Shown in pieces: positions 46,481 through 60,068 of a stretch of DNA of 64,000 bases (its first letter is position 1; each line of letters starts with the position of its first letter). The notes beneath the pieces were generated by a model. That model was given only the letters and a program-made list of their open reading frames with translations. It had not been told where the DNA came from and ran no database searches. This DNA comes from Trichomonas vaginalis G3 (lineage: Eukaryota; Parabasalia; Trichomonadida; Trichomonadidae), in NCBI RefSeq assembly GCF_026262505.1, contig NC_067206.1:8274879-8338878 (forward strand), written 5' to 3'. The translations under genes and the position numbers were made by a program.

Positions 46481-46828
46481 CAAATTTATCCCGCACTCTT
46501 CAAAAATAAGGAAATTTTGATAAATATCCTCATCGCTATTATCATAAAAGATTCAATATCCCTTTCGATATTTAATGACAAATTTGAAAAGGTGTTTGAA
46601 ATTCTTTCGGATTTTGTTGAATTTAACCCAAAATTTATTATTAATTGTTTACAAGAAATTTTATTTAACTCTTCTTGTAAAGAAAACTTTGCCAATATTT
46701 TGAATGCATTTGAAAATTCCGAGCTTAGAATATATTTGGATGAATGCGAAGATGAAATCGATCCTGAAATTTTTGACTCTCTCAAAAATATGTATTCAAT
46801 TTTAAATGAATCTAATTCTCATCAATAA
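46481..46828 (+). pseudogene. Unknown helical protein fragment (U6)
   Basis: Translation identical to the U1 copy. The U5 copy is lost in the gap. Confidence 0.45.
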
Positions 46829-47476
46829 TAACATATGAATAAAAAATAAATGGATTTAATTTTTTTTATCAGTTTCAATAGATTACAGTTATTTTTATTT
46901 TCTACAATATCTCATTACCAAATCGTTTTAACTCTTTGTATATCAAAGAATAATAATAAGTGACCTGTAATAACCATACTCATAATGGATTAGACCTCAA
47001 ATTATTTAAAATGTCAATTCAATATTATTAAATTACAATTTCTTTTATTCTAATAGATTTTAACTAGCCAATCATGATTACAAATATTGTAGCCTTCATT
47101 AACTCATAATATCGAAGAATATAACTTATATTCATGGACAATTTGTGATTAATTTCCAATAATATATAAAACCGACTCAAATTAATCATGTTGGCATTAG
47201 CGCGCATCGATGCTCAATCTACCTGTAGTATTATAAGCTTATATTCCTATTTTTCAGCATTAAAATTGTGAATTACGTAATTTTGTCATAGTTTTACGTA
47301 ATTTTAATTTTTTTTGATAAGAAAAAAATGACTTTAAGAAAAAACGAGATCACTCATAATCTTTTTCTCAGAAAACTGCAGAGTATACAACAAATGTACT
47401 CAAACGTGCATTAAGCACAATACCTGGTCCCCATTTCGCTCTATGGACCGATAATGGTACAAAAAATAAAGAAAAA

Positions 47477-47781
47477 TTGCAAAAACGTTCCCACTTTTTG
47501 AGAGGGATGTTTTGCAAAATAATTTTATGGACATCTCTGGAAAGTTTCATTTCAGTTTGATAATATATCCAACACCTATATAGAAGAGCCTTGCTGATTT
47601 GACCTGAAAGAGCGAAAGTTAGTTTTTTGATTTGAAAACCCTGCAATTTAATATTGTTAAGGACTCAATGTAGAAATATGATATAATATCATGTAGAGAT
47701 CAATCATCTTCCAAAAATCTTCTATGTATGAAAGAAAAAAATTTGCAAAACGTACCTCTCAAGAAGTGGGAACGTTTTGCA
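47477..47781. mobile_element. 305-bp MITE (U6)
   Basis: Same ends and length as the U1 copy. Confidence 0.72.
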
Positions 47782-48833
47782 CACTCTCGAAAATAAAACA
47801 CAATTTCATTAATTATTATGCGAAAGGGGAATTGAACATATTTTTATTCAACCAGATAATCCTCAGGCCAACAGATTTCGCAAAGAGAATTTCCCCAAAC
47901 AGTAAGATTTTTCAAAAAAAAGAAATATAATGCGAAGAATTAAGATTAATCACCGAAAAAACAACTGATTTTACTTACTTTAATGATTTTGAAGATATGC
48001 AAATTATCAGGAAGAAAGCTCAATATAACAAATAAAATAATATTCTAATTTGCAAGAATGGGTTTAATGACTACGCACAAATACATAGCCTCATACATAT
48101 CAACAAAGGTCTTGGGTCTCCGAGGTTCTCAATTTCATCAGAAACCGCTATATGATAACCAAGCTTACTCAGATCTACACATAAATACATAGCCTCATAC
48201 ATATCAACAAAGGTCTCTCTACTCTTAAGTTCCAATTCCCAAAATTTTATTTTTATATTTATTGGCAAAAGGTAAAAGTTCCAAATTATCGTATCGTTAA
48301 TTTTTAATTTGCTTTCAAATTATATTTTTTGTACTTACGTTCAATTTTTATTTTTAATAAATTATTTATATTAAAATTTCGAAATATTCATAAATACATT
48401 CAATTCATATAATAATAGTCAATATCATCGTTTTGAGAAGATCAGATCCTACACAAAAACCATGGAGAGGATTGTATTTTCAATGTATGCCTCTGGTCGA
48501 GCACTAAAAGCAAAAGCTAGACAGTTTTTAACCTGTATAATAAAAATGTATCATATATCTTTTTGGAAAATAAAAACAAATTTTTATTTATTCAATATTA
48601 TATAAAAAGGTGTTGATATTGCAGGTTTTTCAGTATGTTTTCCATCCCAATAAAACTCAATATTAATCGATATATCTGAAAAATACGAGGTGTCAAAGTG
48701 GTGAATTTCACCTCACTTCGTTTTGCTCCATTAAATTGACTCAATTTCATCCCTTTGCTGAGAATTTTTGTATTTGGAGGATAATAATCTAAATAATTCG
48801 AAATATTTGTTACAATAACTATCAGTGCTTGAT

Positions 48834-50158
48834 TTAATGTTTGAATTTGATTGCTTCAAATTGCGCAATTTTAAGTAATTCGGCGTCAGATGTTAATTTT
48901 TTGCAAGAAGAATTAAATATATATGTGGGATTTGGTATTGCGTTTGATGTTTTGTTTGTTAATTCGTTGGATAAGGCTTTATCTGGGTTCCACGGATGAA
49001 TACCATACTGATGCATTGACTTAATCACAAGCATCAATTAAAATTCTTACAATTTTTAACCTTGGTTTTGGGGTATTTGATAAATTATCTTGCTCATATG
49101 TGTAAAGCGGAACATATTTTAACCTGTTATTCTTTGATCTCAAAGATGCTGCACATCCTACATCAAATAACTGGAGAACTACTGTGCAGTAAGCTGGAAA
49201 TGTCAAGAGTTCAATTCTGAAGAGACTCAAAAGTTTGCAAGTAAAATAACTTACTCGGCTGATATGATTATCACCGAATACGATATTATGCTGAGCTGCT
49301 GTGATAGCATCAAGACTTGAGCGATATCTCTGGATTTCGATAATAAAAGTTAAATTAAAGATATCCCATATCTTCTTTGTCATCCATCCATAAGATTGTC
49401 CTGTAAGGAATGCTCTCACGGAGCGGAGTTCCTGTGAACAATTTTATATTCCTGGAACAATAATAAATGGTTTCATCCGGTATCCTTCAGAATTATATGG
49501 GAAGATACTAGTAACAAGCACAAATTCATGCTCTTCTTTGGTTAAAGGAGGGTTGCTTTCAGTGCAGATAACTTTGTAACGCTTTGATGAAGCAGAGATG
49601 TTTCATAAATACTCCACTTATTCCATGGATCAATTCCTGCCGTATACTGAAATTAATGTAAGAAGTTAGCAACTGTTGCTGTGTTACAGTACTTTGCTCG
49701 TTTTTCCTCATTTTCTTTTGAGCTTTTGATCTCAATGTTGAGATCAGAGCAAACTCTGTTTAACCATGATCTTGAGGGGAGATATACTTCTAGCGAAGTA
49801 AACAATTCTTTTTCCTCTTGTTGGAAATTCGTCTGGATGAACAAGGCCAGCTAGATATAAAGCTCTGCTGTATCTATACTCCAGTAATTCGTAGGCAATC
49901 TGATAAGCTTCGATTACCTTTTCACATGCAAGACCTTTTGCTCTTTGATTGATTTCACCATAAAAATCAAGTAATTCGACCTCTGAAAGATACGATGGTT
50001 CTCCACCATTACATGTGGTTGTCCATACATTTTCCGCAATTGTATGTCGCAACTCTGCAGTTATTGAATCATCGCGTTCCATGTGAAATTCATCTTTGTT
50101 ATCAGTGTAGCACTTTTTTTTAGTCTTCTTTTGAAGATTTTACGTTGAATACGAGACA
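48834..50158 (-). pseudogene. Decayed pogo/Tc5-like transposase (U6)
   Basis: Same as U2 except for a length change in a T-run near 50113, which shortens the first open piece to 112 codons. Confidence 0.77.
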
Positions 50159-51286
50159 AAACTGCTTTTTCTCAATGAAGTTTACATTTGGCTTTAATGT
50201 AATTAAGACTTTTCATGTCACTTTTTGTAAAGTTCATTTTCGGTACGGAACAAATGCATATATTAATGCATTAATTCTAAATGTAATAAATTTTGTATCT
50301 TTGAAAATTTCAAAGTTAAAAAAAATTGGACTAATATTATTCGTCTTCAAATGTACTATGCAAATTAAAGTTTTTGGGCTATGGATTCTGTGGGATAAGA
50401 TTATTGAAATTTTGGATGTTCCTCGAATTGGCCAGAGATTCGAGTGTCAATGCCTTGTTCCATAACATAGTAATTGTGTTTGTGACTGAGCATATTTTTT
50501 TCTAAAATATAGAGATTAAAATTGTAAAAATCTTCATTTAAGGAGTTCCTGTTAAATGATTGTGACTTGATTATATTTGTGTCGTTTTTGGTAGTCTCTT
50601 TATTCGATTTTGATGAATTTATGTTCGAAATTCGGTATTTAACTAATAAGATTCAGAGTAAAACACTGGAAATCGGATATTCTCTATGCCAATGAACTGG
50701 ACAATCTGTGTGTTTGGGAGGTGAAATTCCAAATTTTTTTGAAATCCCGAAAATGAAGATCAACCCTTTATTTTTGATTAAGATATTTTACAATTTCAGA
50801 TTTTTTTGAATACTTTTGATTCGGTTTTGTTAAAAGCATATCAGCTAACTTGTTTTAAAAATCACATATTTTTATGTGGTAAGACGAAATGATGGAAGTG
50901 AGGCATATCTCAATATTTTCACCAGATCTTCAGGCATTTAGCATGGATATATAATTGTTATCATGATTTGTATTTAGTAATATTATTTAATCCAACTTAT
51001 CAAAGCTAAACAAGATAAGAAATGCGTTTTAATTTTTTTTTCAAACAAAATTGAACAAAAAAACACTTAGAAGATATATTTCTTTAAGTTATTTATAGTA
51101 ATGGAAATAATATGGTATATCTATCATTAACATATAAGCAGATCATACCTCTCTTGTGCCATGCAATTATGAATTAAGAATTTTGTAAATTCAACTGTAT
51201 ATAATAATCTTTTAATTGAAAAACATCATCAGACCAAGAGATGTTAATCATGTGCATCTAATATAATTGTTTTTGTCTAGTGTTGA

Positions 51287-53694
51287 AAACAGAAATTCAT
51301 CAAAAGTGACACCTCAGAAAAGCTATAATATTGAATTTTTGGAACTTTTGATAGAGCACGTTTTTAAATATTAATTAAAGTAAATGTATATTTCGTAAAG
51401 ATTCTTTTTAATAAAAAATAAAATTTTGAAGAAGAACACAAAATCTTCTGAAAAATAATATCACATAAACTCATATTATTTTCTAATATATAACTATTTT
51501 ATATAAAAATCAAATTCAATGATCTTAAAAGCGAAGGATAAACCTCAAAATTTACGAATATAATGAGTGGGAATATAATGCTTATCTATCATAAAACCAT
51601 ATGAAATATCAATTTTTGCTTTACGCCTAATTTTTGACGACAATTAGCAAAAAATGTTAAATGTTAACACTCAGTCCATTTGAATATGAAAAATAAAATT
51701 GACTTTGATTAAATGTTTTTATTTATCATGCAATTCTTCTTGCGACCAAAGATTTGAATAAAATTTCAAAAAATAAGATAGCTTAAAAATAATATACGGT
51801 AGTGTTTACTAATAGATGAATAGTATATAAATTCTATTAAAATGGATTTGATCCAAAAAGATATATAAAATTTGATCATAAATAAAATTGTTTAGAAGTC
51901 ATTTAAAATGATGTAATTATTCAAATTTTGCTAAAACCCATTCCTCTTTGATATATAACTCCCATTTTTGCATTTCTGGCTCGTACCAAAATTTTGAAAC
52001 TTCGAATAATTCGTTAGGAGTGTAATTACTATTCGTTTTTGGATTAATATCGAGAGATAAATGTGGTGTATTGTTGTATTTTTCAATGAACTGCTGAACT
52101 GAGTCCTTGATTTGTTGAATATCATCCAACTCGTCTGGCAAAAACTTTTCTAAGCTTGGCCACAGGCGCTCCACCTTGCCGTTCTGTCTTGGCATATACG
52201 GCAAGGTGTGCTTCCAAACTATTCCGTTTTCCTGCATAACCTGGCCGAATTCACCGCGGTTTTCACCGCCGTTATCGGTCCAGATGCAGTAAGGGATAAA
52301 CTCCTCTAAAAGTTTTCTTAAAATATTCGCTGTTGAGTTGGAAGACTTGTTTTTCAATAATTTAGTTTTGAGAACTTTACGTGTCATATCATTCAATATG
52401 GCAAAGAATGGAAAAGAAACATTACCGTGAAGGTAATGAATATCGCAGTGCCATATCAAATTCTTTGATATGGCACGATATTTGGTAGGTGGATCTGCTG
52501 GTTTGTAATCTCTTTTTGAAGATAAACCTGATTCCATCATAAATTTTTCCACTTGATGAGGCTTTATTTTTTGTAAATTGTCAAAAATTTGATCTTTTGT
52601 CAAATCTTCTATATTTTCAAATTCTTTTGCAATTTCTTCTTTTTCTTTCTCACAATCGGGATTTTGAACAATATTTTGAAACCTTTTAATCAATAAATAA
52701 GTTTTTGAAATTCCTCCTTTATATTGTGAAACACAAGAATTAATTAATTGTTTTTGTTCAAATGTTGGTGGATTTGGTTTTCTGCCGCGACTAACTTTTG
52801 GTAATTCGATTTCTTGAAGTTGAAATGCTCTTCTTATTGTATTTTCGGCAACATTCAATTTAATTTTACCATTTTCCAATTCAACTTCCTTTCCCACACT
52901 TTTGTAATATTCACCTTCTTCTATTCTTCTTTTAGCTTCAAATAGCCATTCTCTGTTTATAGATTTGGCAGTAGTCATAAAAGTGGTCCTTCTTTTGTGA
53001 TAAGATTCAAATTTGAATGTGGATGATAAATAAAAATCAAAAATAATTGTTATAATTTAAATGAAGAAGTAATTTAAAACGATTTTATTTATGATCAAAT
53101 TTTATATATTTTTTTGGATCAAATCCATTTTAATAGAATTTATATACTATTCATCTATTAGTAAACACTACCGTATATTATTTTTTAAGCTATCTTATTT
53201 TTTGAACTTTTATTCAAATCTTTGGTCGCAAGAAGAATTGCATGATAAATAAAAACATTTAATCAAAGTCAATTTTATTTTTCATATTCAAATGGACTGA
53301 GTGTTAACATTTAACATTTTTTGCTAATTGTCGTCAAAAATTAGGCGTAAAGCAAAAATTGATATTTCATATGGTTTTATGATAGATAAGCATTATATTC
53401 CCACTCATTATATTCGTAAATTTTGAGGTTTATCCTTCGCTTTTAAGATCATTGAATTTGATTTTTATATAAAATAGTTATATATTAGAAAATAATATGA
53501 GTTTATGTGATATTATTTTTCAGAAGATTTCATTCTATATGCCTATGAAAAGTACTCTCAAAACTAACTTTTTCCTAATTATAATTAAATCTAGAATATT
53601 GTATTATGCTTAGTGTTATTTCATTTTTCTCATTCAATTTAGAATTTACAAATGTCAAAAATTGAGAGCTGTCACTTTTGATGAATTTCTGTTT
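51287..53694 (-). mobile_element. 2.4-kb DD35E transposon (U6)
   Basis: Same ends and arms; TTTCGTAAAG variant. Confidence 0.85.
51917..52978 (-). CDS. DD35E transposase (U6)
   Basis: 353 aa, translation identical to the other copies. Confidence 0.9.
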   Translation of the reverse strand: MTTAKSINREWLFEAKRRIEEGEYYKSVGKEVELENGKIKLNVAENTIRRAFQLQEIELPKVSRGRKPNPPTFEQKQLINSCVSQYKGGISKTYLLIKRFQNIVQNPDCEKEKEEIAKEFENIEDLTKDQIFDNLQKIKPHQVEKFMMESGLSSKRDYKPADPPTKYRAISKNLIWHCDIHYLHGNVSFPFFAILNDMTRKVLKTKLLKNKSSNSTANILRKLLEEFIPYCIWTDNGGENRGEFGQVMQENGIVWKHTLPYMPRQNGKVERLWPSLEKFLPDELDDIQQIKDSVQQFIEKYNNTPHLSLDINPKTNSNYTPNELFEVSKFWYEPEMQKWELYIKEEWVLAKFE

Positions 53695-53903
53695 ATTACA
53701 TAGCATTAATAAAAAAATCATTTGTTCTGATTAATATTTATCCAATAATAATATATATTCATTTTTGAATTTAATTAGCTTTTTTAAAGCTTAATATTTA
53801 ATAATATTATTATTCAACATTCTTAATAAAATAAGATATATGCTTTATGTCTAATATATGTTTTGTAGAAATTTCGAGGAAATATCAAGGTTTCAACATC
53901 ACT

Positions 53904-54104
53904 TCACTTCCACCATTTCGTCTTACGAAAGTTTAATTGTATGATTAAATACTTGGGCCATTCTAATATTTCATCTTTTTGAAATCGATTTTGCTCAATA
54001 GGATATGTATTAAAATATTTTTCCAATGCATCCAATAAATTATCCGTGCCATTTATTGATATATCAAGAAAGTCGTTTTGTTTTGTTTCTATCGGGGTAA
54101 TACG
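53904..54104 (-). pseudogene. USP-like fragment (end of U6)
   Basis: Same frame as the U0 copy. Confidence 0.48.
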
Positions 54105-54150
54105 ATGTGAAAAGTGACAAAAATATACTATGATTTATATTTCATTGTAT

Positions 54151-55157
54151 AATAAAGTCGAGAAGGGAGTCCTAACCTTAAGAAAGGGCTCTCTTCTCGA
54201 CTTTCTGCTGCAATCTCACTCGAATTGCGCGTATATACTGCTTCTTTCATTAGAAGTAGTATATACGCGCAACAATATGCCATGGCAAGTGCACTTGTCG
54301 CCACTTTTAATGTTTCTCAAATGCAATGCGGGAAGGAGTGGCAATATAGTACTTGGGTAGTTGTGGAGTTATGTGTTAGGAGAGGGAACAGGACAAATTT
54401 GCCACACGGCACTTTTTTTTAAAAAAAATTAATGGAGCGGAGCGATACTCTGCTGCAGGAGCCCCAAGGCTCCCAATCATTACGAAAGGGAGCCTCAGGG
54501 CTCCTGAGAATCCATCAGCAGAGGCCTTTTCATTTGGCCTCTGCTGATCAAAGATTCGGCGAAGCCATTCTTCGTCTCAGGAGCCCCAAGGCTCCCAATC
54601 ATTACGAAAGGGAGCCTCAGGGCTCCTGAGAATCCATCAGCAGAGGCCTTTTCATTTGGCCTCTGCTGATCAAAGATTCGGCGAAGCCATTCTTCGTCTC
54701 AGGAGCCCCAAGGCTCCCAATCATTACGAAAGGGAGCCTCAGGGCTCCTGAGAATCCATCAGTAGAGGCCTTTTCATTTGGCCTCTGCTGATCAAAGATT
54801 CGGCGAAGCCATTCTTCGTCTCAGGAGCCCCAAGGCTCCCAATCATTACGAAAGGGAGCCTCAGGGCTCCTGAGAAACCTCTTTGAGAAGGTTTTCTTTA
54901 AGAAAACCTTCTCAAAGATGATTGTCAGCATTCACTCAAAATCTACCAAGAGTTTCAAAGTTTCAAATCTATCTGAAATGAAGCTTTGAATCTCTTGTAT
55001 ATCTAATTGTAGAGGTACCTTTTCAAAATGTCTTCTATTGATTAAATTTAATCAGTAAAAGTCATTTTGAAAAGGTACATCTCTATAATTGCTATTGAGC
55101 ATTCACTCTTGGAACCTTGGAGCTCTTGTGTAGTGCATGAAAACTCCAAGATTCTAG
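54151..55157. repeat. Hairpin block of U7
   Basis: Appears to match the U6 block. Confidence 0.8.
54456..54874. repeat. 122-bp hairpin array, 4 copies (U7)
   Basis: Monomers start at 54456, 54578, 54700 and 54822; H2 order C, C, T. Confidence 0.95.
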
Positions 55158-55261
55158 AATAAAACATATATCATAGACATAATTTCTTCAAATATAATTT
55201 AAGGTTATTTTTTAAAAAATTAGAACAGCGTAATTTAAGGTTATTGAAAAGTGACACTTGA

Positions 55262-55609
55262 CAAATTTATCCCGCACTCTTCAAAAATAAGGAAATTTTG
55301 ATAAATATCCTCATCGCTATTATCATAAAAGATTCAATATCCCTTTCGATATTTAATGACAAATTTGAAAAGGTGTTTGAAATTCTTTCGGATTTTGTTG
55401 AATTTAACCCAAAATTTATTATTAATTGTTTACAAGAAATTTTATTTAACTCTTCTTGTAAAGAAAACTTTGCCAATATTTTGAATGCATTTGAAAATTC
55501 CGAGCTTAGAATATATTTGGATGAATGCGAAGATGAAATCGATCCTGAAATTTTTGACTCTCTCAAAAATATGTATTCAATTTTAAATGAATCTAATTCT
55601 CATCAATAA
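55262..55609 (+). pseudogene. Unknown helical protein fragment (U7)
   Basis: Translation identical to the U1 copy. Confidence 0.45.
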
Positions 55610-56256
55610 TAACATATGAATAAAAAATAAATGGATTTAATTTTTTTATCAGTTTCAATAGATTACAGTTATTTTTATTTTCTACAATATCTCATTACCA
55701 AATCGTTTTAACTCTTTGTATATCAAAGAATAATAATAAGTGACCTGTAATAACCATACTCATAATGGATTAGACCTCAAATTATTTAAAATGTCAATTC
55801 AATATTATTAAATTACAATTTCTTTTATTCTAATAGATTTTAACTAGCCAATCATGATTACAAATATTGTAGCCTTCATTAACTCATAATATCGAAGAAT
55901 ATAACTTATATTCATGGACAATTTGTGATTAATTTCCAATAATATATAAAACCGACTCAAATTAATCATGTTGGCATTAGCGCGCATCGATGCTCAATCT
56001 ACCTGTAGTATTATAAGCTTATATTCCTATTTTTCAGCATTAAAATTGTGAATTACGTAATTTTGTCATAGTTTTACGTAATTTTAATTTTTTTTGATAA
56101 GAAAAAAATGACTTTAAGAAAAAACGAGATCACTCATAATCTTTTTCTCAGAAAACTGCAGAGTATACAACAAATGTACTCAAACGTGCATTAAGCACAA
56201 TACCTGGTCCCCATTTCGCTCTATGGACCGATAATGGTACAAAAAATAAAGAAAAA

Positions 56257-56561
56257 TTGCAAAAACGTTCCCACTTTTTGAGAGGGATGTTTTGCAAAAT
56301 AATTTTATGGACATCTCTGGAAAGTTTCATTTCAGTTTGATAATATATCCAACACCTATATAGAAGAGCCTTGCTGATTTGACCTGAAAGAGCGAAAGTT
56401 AGTTTTTTGATTTGAAAACCCTGCAATTTAATATTGTTAAGGACTCAATGTAGAAATATGATATAATATCATGTAGAGATCAATCATCTTCCAAAAATCT
56501 TCTATGTATGAAAGAAAAAAATTTGCAAAACGTACCTCTCAAGAAGTGGGAACGTTTTGCA
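56257..56561. mobile_element. 305-bp MITE (U7)
   Basis: Same ends and length as the U1 copy. Confidence 0.72.
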
Positions 56562-57613
56562 CACTCTCGAAAATAAAACACAATTTCATTAATTATTATG
56601 CGAAAGGGGAATTGAACATATTTTTATTCAACCAGATAATCCTCAGGCCAACAGATTTCGCAAAGAGAATTTCCCCAAACAGTAAGATTTTTCAAAAAAA
56701 AGAAATATAATGCGAAGAATTAAGATTAATCACCGAAAAAACAACTGATTTTACTTACTTTAATGATTTTGAAGATATGCAAATTATCAGGAAGAAAGCT
56801 CAATATAACAAATAAAATAATATTCTAATTTGCAAGAATGGGTTTAATGACTACGCACAAATACATAGCCTCATACATATCAACAAAGGTCTTGGGTCTC
56901 CGAGGTTCTCAATTTCATCAGAAACCGCTATATGATAACCAAGCTTACTCAGATCTACACATAAATACATAGCCTCATACATATCAACAAAGGTCTCTCT
57001 ACTCTTAAGTTCCAATTCCCAAAATTTTATTTTTATATTTATTGGCAAAAGGTAAAAGTTCCAAATTATCGTATCGTTAATTTTTAATTTGCTTTCAAAT
57101 TATATTTTTTGTACTTACGTTCAATTTTTATTTTTAATAAATTATTTATATTAAAATTTCGAAATATTCATAAATACATTCAATTCATATAATAATAGTC
57201 AATATCATCGTTTTGAGAAGATCAGATCCTACACAAAAACCATGGAGAGGATTGTATTTTCAATGTATGCCTCTGGTCGAGCACTAAAAGCAAAAGCTAG
57301 ACAGTTTTTAACCTGTATAATAAAAATGTATCATATATCTTTTTGGAAAATAAAAACAAATTTTTATTTATTCAATATTATATAAAAAGGTGTTGATATT
57401 GCAGGTTTTTCAGTATGTTTTCCATCCCAATAAAACTCAATATTAATCGATATATCTGAAAAATACGAGGTGTCAAAGTGGTGAATTTCACCTCACTTCG
57501 TTTTGCTCCATTAAATTGACTCAATTTCATCCCTTTGCTGAGAATTTTTGTATTTGGAGGATAATAATCTAAATAATTCGAAATATTTGTTACAATAACT
57601 ATCAGTGCTTGAT

Positions 57614-58940
57614 TTAATGTTTGAATTTGATTGCTTCAAATTGCGCAATTTTAAGTAATTCGGCGTCAGATGTTAATTTTTTGCAAGAAGAATTAAATAT
57701 ATATGTGGGATTTGGTATTGCGTTTGATGTTTTGTTTGTTAATTCGTTGGATAAGGCTTTATCTGGGTTCCACGGATGAATACCATACTGATGCATTGAC
57801 TTAATCACAAGCATCAATTAAAATTCTTACAATTTTTAACCTTGGTTTTGGGGTATTTGATAAATTATCTTGCTCATATGTGTAAAGCGGAACATATTTT
57901 AACCTGTTATTCTTTGATCTCAAAGATGCTGCACATCCTACATCAAATAACTGGAGAACTACTGTGCAGTAAGCTGGAAATGTCAAGAGTTCAATTCTGA
58001 AGAGACTCAAAAGTTTGCAAGTAAAATAACTTACTCGGCTGATATGATTATCACCGAATACGATATTATGCTGAGCTGCTGTGATAGCATCAAGACTTGA
58101 GCGATATCTCTGGATTTCGATAATAAAAGTTAAATTAAAGATATCCCATATCTTCTTTGTCATCCATCCATAAGATTGTCCTGTAAGGAATGCTCTCACG
58201 GAGCGGAGTTCCTGTGAACAATTTTATATTCCTGGAACAATAATAAATGGTTTCATCCGGTATCCTTCAGAATTATATGGGAAGATACTAGTAACAAGCA
58301 CAAATTCATGCTCTTCTTTGGTTAAAGGAGGGTTGCTTTCAGTGCAGATAACTTTGTAACGCTTTGATGAAGCAGAGATGTTTCATAAATACTCCACTTA
58401 TTCCATGGATCAATTCCTGCCGTATACTGAAATTAATGTAAGAAGTTAGCAACTGTTGCTGTGTTACAGTACTTTGCTCGTTTTTCCTCATTTTCTTTTG
58501 AGCTTTTGATCTCAATGTTGAGATCAGAGCAAACTCTGTTTAACCATGATCTTGAGGGGAGATATACTTCTAGCGAAGTAAACAATTCTTTTTCCTCTTG
58601 TTGGAAATTCGTCTGGATGAACAAGGCCAGCTAGATATAAAGCTCTGCTGTATCTATACTCCAGTAATTCGTAGGCAATCTGATAAGCTTCGATTACCTT
58701 TTCACATGCAAGACCTTTTGCTCTTTGATTGATTTCACCATAAAAATCAAGTAATTCGACCTCTGAAAGATACGATGGTTCTCCACCATTACATGTGGTT
58801 GTCCATACATTTTCCGCAATTGTATGTCGCAACTCTGCAGTTATTGAATCATCGCGTTCCATGTGAAATTCATCTTTGTTATCAGTGTAGCACTTTTTGT
58901 TTAGTCTTCTTTTGAAGATTTTACGTTGAATACGAGACAA
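57614..58940 (-). pseudogene. Decayed pogo/Tc5-like transposase (U7)
   Basis: Same pieces and lesions as in U2. Confidence 0.77.
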
Positions 58941-60068
58941 AACTGCTTTTTCTCAATGAAGTTTACATTTGGCTTTAATGTAATTAAGACTTTTCATGTC
59001 ACTTTTTGTAAAGTTCATTTTCGGTACGGAACAAATGCATATATTAATGCATTAATTCTAAATGTAATAAATTTTGTATCTTTGAAAATTTCAAAGTTAA
59101 AAAAAATTGGACTAATATTATTCGTCTTCAAATGTACTATGCAAATTAAAGTTTTTGGGCTATGGATTCTGTGGGATAAGATTATTGAAATTTTGGATGT
59201 TCCTCGAATTGGCCAGAGATTCGAGTGTCAATGCCTTGTTCCATAACATAGTAATTGTGTTTGTGACTGAGCATATTTTTTTCTAAAATATAGAGATTAA
59301 AATTGTAAAAATCTTCATTTAAGGAGTTCCTGTTAAATGATTGTGACTTGATTATATTTGTGTCGTTTTTGGTAGTCTCTTTATTCGATTTTGATGAATT
59401 TATGTTCGAAATTCGGTATTTAACTAATAAGATTCAGAGTAAAACACTGGAAATCGGATATTCTCTATGCCAATGAACTGGACAATCTGTGTGTTTGGGA
59501 GGTGAAATTCCAAATTTTTTTGAAATCCCGAAAATGAAGATCAACCCTTTATTTTTGATTAAGATATTTTACAATTTCAGATTTTTTTGAATACTTTTGA
59601 TTCGGTTTTGTTAAAAGCATATCAGCTAACTTGTTTTAAAAATCACATATTTTTATGTGGTAAGACGAAATGATGGAAGTGAGGCATATCTCAATATTTT
59701 CACCAGATCTTCAGGCATTTAGCATGGATATATAATTGTTATCATGATTTGTATTTAGTAATATTATTTAATCCAACTTATCAAAGCTAAACAAGATAAG
59801 AAATGCGTTTTAATTTTTTTTTCAAACAAAATTGAACAAAAAATACACTTAGAAGATATATTTCTTTAAGTTATTTATAGTAATGGAAATAATATGGTAT
59901 ATCTATCATTAACATATAAGCAGATCATACCTCTCTTGTGCCATGCAATTATGAATTAAGAATTTTGTAAATTCAACTGTATATAATAATCTTTTAATTG
60001 AAAAACATCATCAGACCAAGAGATGTTAATCATGTGCATCTAATATAATTGTTTTTGTCTAGTGTTGA

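Larger units (their letters stand above)
45329..54109. repeat. Tandem unit U6 (complete, 8,781 bp)
   Basis: It is complete, with four 122-bp repeats and the TTTCGTAAAG form of the transposon left end, as in U0, U5 and U7. A small length change in a T-run near 50113 shifts the frame at the start of the pogo-like pseudogene. Confidence 0.92.
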